From positions 12,136-17,483 of the forward strand of contig HF972654.1 of NCBI GenBank assembly GCA_000432995.1: a DNA stretch of 5,348 bases, given 5' to 3'. Origin of the DNA: Clostridium sp. CAG:1013. GTDB lineage: Bacteria > Bacillota > Clostridia > Oscillospirales > Acutalibacteraceae. Each line of letters starts with the position of its first letter. The first letter of the stretch is position 1. Positions 3,724 to 5,348 of the stretch are shown one piece after another. A program made the translations under genes and the position numbers. The notes below the pieces were generated by a model, which was given only the letters and a program-made list of their open reading frames with translations, made no database searches and was not told the DNA's origin.

Positions 3724-4989
3724 ATGGCGCGGAAAAATGTGAATCACTCCGAGGAATTTGAGGACGTTTCCAGCTACTCTTCCTCCAAGGAATATAAAAA
3801 ACGGAAGAAAAACCGGCGTGGCCGGGCGGTGCTGCGAGGTATCGCCATTTTCTTCTGCATGGTGTTCATCCTGTGCGGCGGGGGATTGGTATATGTGTCC
3901 ACCAACCTTCTTTCCGGGCTGACCACTACCACTATCGCCAAGGATAACGACTCTCTGGGTATCGACGCAGAGAATATCGTCATGGATGATAGCATCAAAA
4001 ACATTGCATTGTTTGGCGTGGACTCTCGAAATGGTCAGTTTACCGGACTTTCAGACGTCATCATGGTTCTTACCGTGGATAACAAACACGGCAAGATCAA
4101 AATGACCTCTATTCTCCGAGACAGTGAGGTCACCATTGAGGGTGAAAGCTACAACCAGGGGTACCTGAACTACGTGGACAAAATCAATGCGGCATATCAG
4201 TATGGTGGTCCTGAGCTGGCCATCCGCACTTTGAACCAGAACTTTAGCCTGGATATCCGCGACTATGTGACCATCAACTTTGCCAATATGGCCGCAATTG
4301 TGGACGCTTTTGGCGGCGTGGACATGGAGCTGACCGCGGAAGAAGTGGGTGCCATTAACGAAAACCTGTGGGCACTGAGCCAAGAGGTGGAAGACAAGAA
4401 AGAGTCTGACTTGGCAAACGGCATCACGGATGGAGTGTACTCGGAGATCACCCATGATGACTATATCCCCACTATTTATGGAGATATCAACATTGCCTAT
4501 GGCGAATATGAAGACGGCACATATCACCTTAACGGCAACCAGGCCGTGGCATATGGCCGAATTCGTAAGATTGACAGCGACTACGTTCGAGTGGAACGGC
4601 AGCAGAACGTGCTTATGGCCCTGGTGGGCAAACTGGAAGGAATGGGACTTTCTGACTATACAAGTTTGATCCAGCAGCTTTTGCCCTATTGCGAGACCTC
4701 TCTGGATCTGACGGATATTATCGGCATGACACCTATCCTGTTTACAGACTTTACTATCAGCCGTATCAGCGTGCCCAACCCGGAGTACGAGACGGATTTG
4801 TTTGATGGTCTCAATGCTTACAACGAGTATCATATGATTTATGATCCAGCGGGTGCGGCGAAGCGGATCAGCAGTTTTATTTATGAAGAGGATTCCCCTT
4901 ATTGGGAAGAGTACGGTGACACATCGATCGACAGTGATGATACATCCTCCGAAGATACATCCTCCACTGCATCTTCGTCGGAAGATTAA
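3724..4989 (+). CDS. LytR-CpsA-Psr (LCP) family cell-wall glycopolymer transferase
   Basis: A 421-residue type II membrane protein. A basic cytoplasmic tail (residues 1-36, rich in K/R at 25-38) precedes one membrane helix at about 37-59, and the rest is extracellular. LCP motifs appear in order: IALFGVDSR (94-102), SDVIMVLTVD (110-119), ILRDSEV (130-136), KINAAYQYGG (153-162), GGVDMEL (197-203), and the catalytic/pyrophosphate-binding stretch GRIRKIDSDYVRVERQQ with R279, R281, D284, D286, R289 and R292. LCP enzymes transfer glycopolymers such as teichoic acids from lipid carriers to peptidoglycan. Between GGVDMEL and LNGNQAVAYGR lies an acidic stretch of about 65 residues, longer than I expect for the family. 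The C-terminus (from about 397) is low-complexity Ser/Thr/Asp/Glu. Strong AGGAGG ribosome binding site and own promoter. LytR, CpsA or TagT-type roles cannot be told apart from sequence alone. Confidence 0.93.
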   Translation: MARKNVNHSEEFEDVSSYSSSKEYKKRKKNRRGRAVLRGIAIFFCMVFILCGGGLVYVSTNLLSGLTTTTIAKDNDSLGIDAENIVMDDSIKNIALFGVDSRNGQFTGLSDVIMVLTVDNKHGKIKMTSILRDSEVTIEGESYNQGYLNYVDKINAAYQYGGPELAIRTLNQNFSLDIRDYVTINFANMAAIVDAFGGVDMELTAEEVGAINENLWALSQEVEDKKESDLANGITDGVYSEITHDDYIPTIYGDINIAYGEYEDGTYHLNGNQAVAYGRIRKIDSDYVRVERQQNVLMALVGKLEGMGLSDYTSLIQQLLPYCETSLDLTDIIGMTPILFTDFTISRISVPNPEYETDLFDGLNAYNEYHMIYDPAGAAKRISSFIYEEDSPYWEEYGDTSIDSDDTSSEDTSSTASSSED

Positions 4990-5013
4990 GCCGGGCTGAT
5001 TTGGAGGAACGGA

Positions 5014-5348
5014 ATGGGAAATCGAGATTATGGGAATACTCCCCGTCACGGGGGAAAACATGCGGCCAATGGGTCGGCTGCTAATCGGAGCGGTTCCAGG
5101 AGCCGTTCCAGCAAGGGGGAGACTGCATACAGACCTCGACGTGAAGCGTTGAGGGACAATTACTATTATGAAGAGCCTCCTAGAGGCTGGAAAGAAGGGG
5201 ACCAGTTCCAAGACATTTCCAGCTATTCGTCCCCGGCGAAGCGTCGAGCTGACCAGCGAGCAATGGAAGAAGAGGTGAGAAACACTCGCCGTCGTTCTTC
5301 CAGAGCTCAGCAGGATGACGGCCGGGACATCTACAGCGGAAGAGCAAA
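5014..5348 (+). CDS. N-terminal part of a probable second LCP-type protein (cut by window edge)
   Basis: An open frame of 111 codons runs from the ATG at 5014 off the right edge without a stop. GGAGG (5003-5007) is six bases upstream, and the gap from the LCP stop is 24 bp with no terminator, so the two genes form an operon. The visible part is hydrophilic, rich in Arg and Ser, with no membrane segment yet. Residues 65-73 (FQDISSYSS) closely match residues 12-20 of the preceding LCP protein (FEDVSSYSS), and both are followed by a basic stretch. From this shared cytoplasmic tail and the tandem position I infer a paralogous LCP protein with a longer N-terminal tail (over 110 residues). The LCP domain itself lies outside the window, so this is not proven; another basic-tailed membrane protein is the alternative. 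Confidence 0.68.
   Translation, partial: MGNRDYGNTPRHGGKHAANGSAANRSGSRSRSSKGETAYRPRREALRDNYYYEEPPRGWKEGDQFQDISSYSSPAKRRADQRAMEEEVRNTRRRSSRAQQDDGRDIYSGRA

Noticed and set aside
4051..5211. Leftward frame of 386 codons across the LCP gene and the next gene
   Set aside because: It is a shadow of two real rightward genes, spans their intergenic gap and has an implausible Ile/Val/His/Cys-rich composition with no domain signature.

Overview
The window looks like chromosome from a Gram-positive, Clostridia-type Firmicute, probably an Oscillospiraceae/Ruminococcaceae gut relative. This rests on AGGAGG-type ribosome binding sites, consensus sigma-A promoters, a Firmicute-like 6S RNA, a DUF1292 protein and a LytR-CpsA-Psr (LCP) cell-wall protein. 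The genus is inference only. I see no insertion sequence, CRISPR array, tRNA or phage gene.

Layout. Positions 1-1042 read leftwards: a DUF1292 gene with a consensus promoter, a 197-nt RNA that folds like 6S RNA with its own terminator, and the first 65 codons of a Gfo/Idh/MocA-type oxidoreductase with its own promoter. From about 1145 everything reads rightwards. A near-perfect promoter (TTGACA, 17 bp, TATAAT, with an A/T-rich block upstream) starts a gene-free stretch of about 1.2 kb that ends at a strong intrinsic terminator at 2380. It is followed by an HD-domain phosphohydrolase-like gene with its own promoter and terminator. After that comes a cell-envelope group: a GtrA-family membrane protein, an LCP protein, and the start of a further gene that shares a cytoplasmic motif with the LCP protein and is probably a second LCP paralog.

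The most interesting object is the 1180-2380 transcript. It lacks a credible reading frame, is purine-rich, and contains many clean hairpins: a three-way junction, stems interrupted by small bulges, and a recurring hairpin-plus-AGAGA module. With a near-consensus promoter at one end and a terminator at the other, it looks like a large, highly expressed structured non-coding RNA of about 1,200 nt. That is longer than the known ornate classes as I remember them (OLE, ROOL, GOLLD). I could not match it to any family by eye, so it is the candidate for an undescribed system.

Functionally, GtrA proteins move or help move polyprenyl-linked sugars, and LCP proteins attach glycopolymers to peptidoglycan, so the right end is plausibly a cell-wall glycopolymer locus. 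The left half brings together a global RNA polymerase regulator (6S RNA) and, divergently, the large RNA. No sequence link between the two RNAs is visible.
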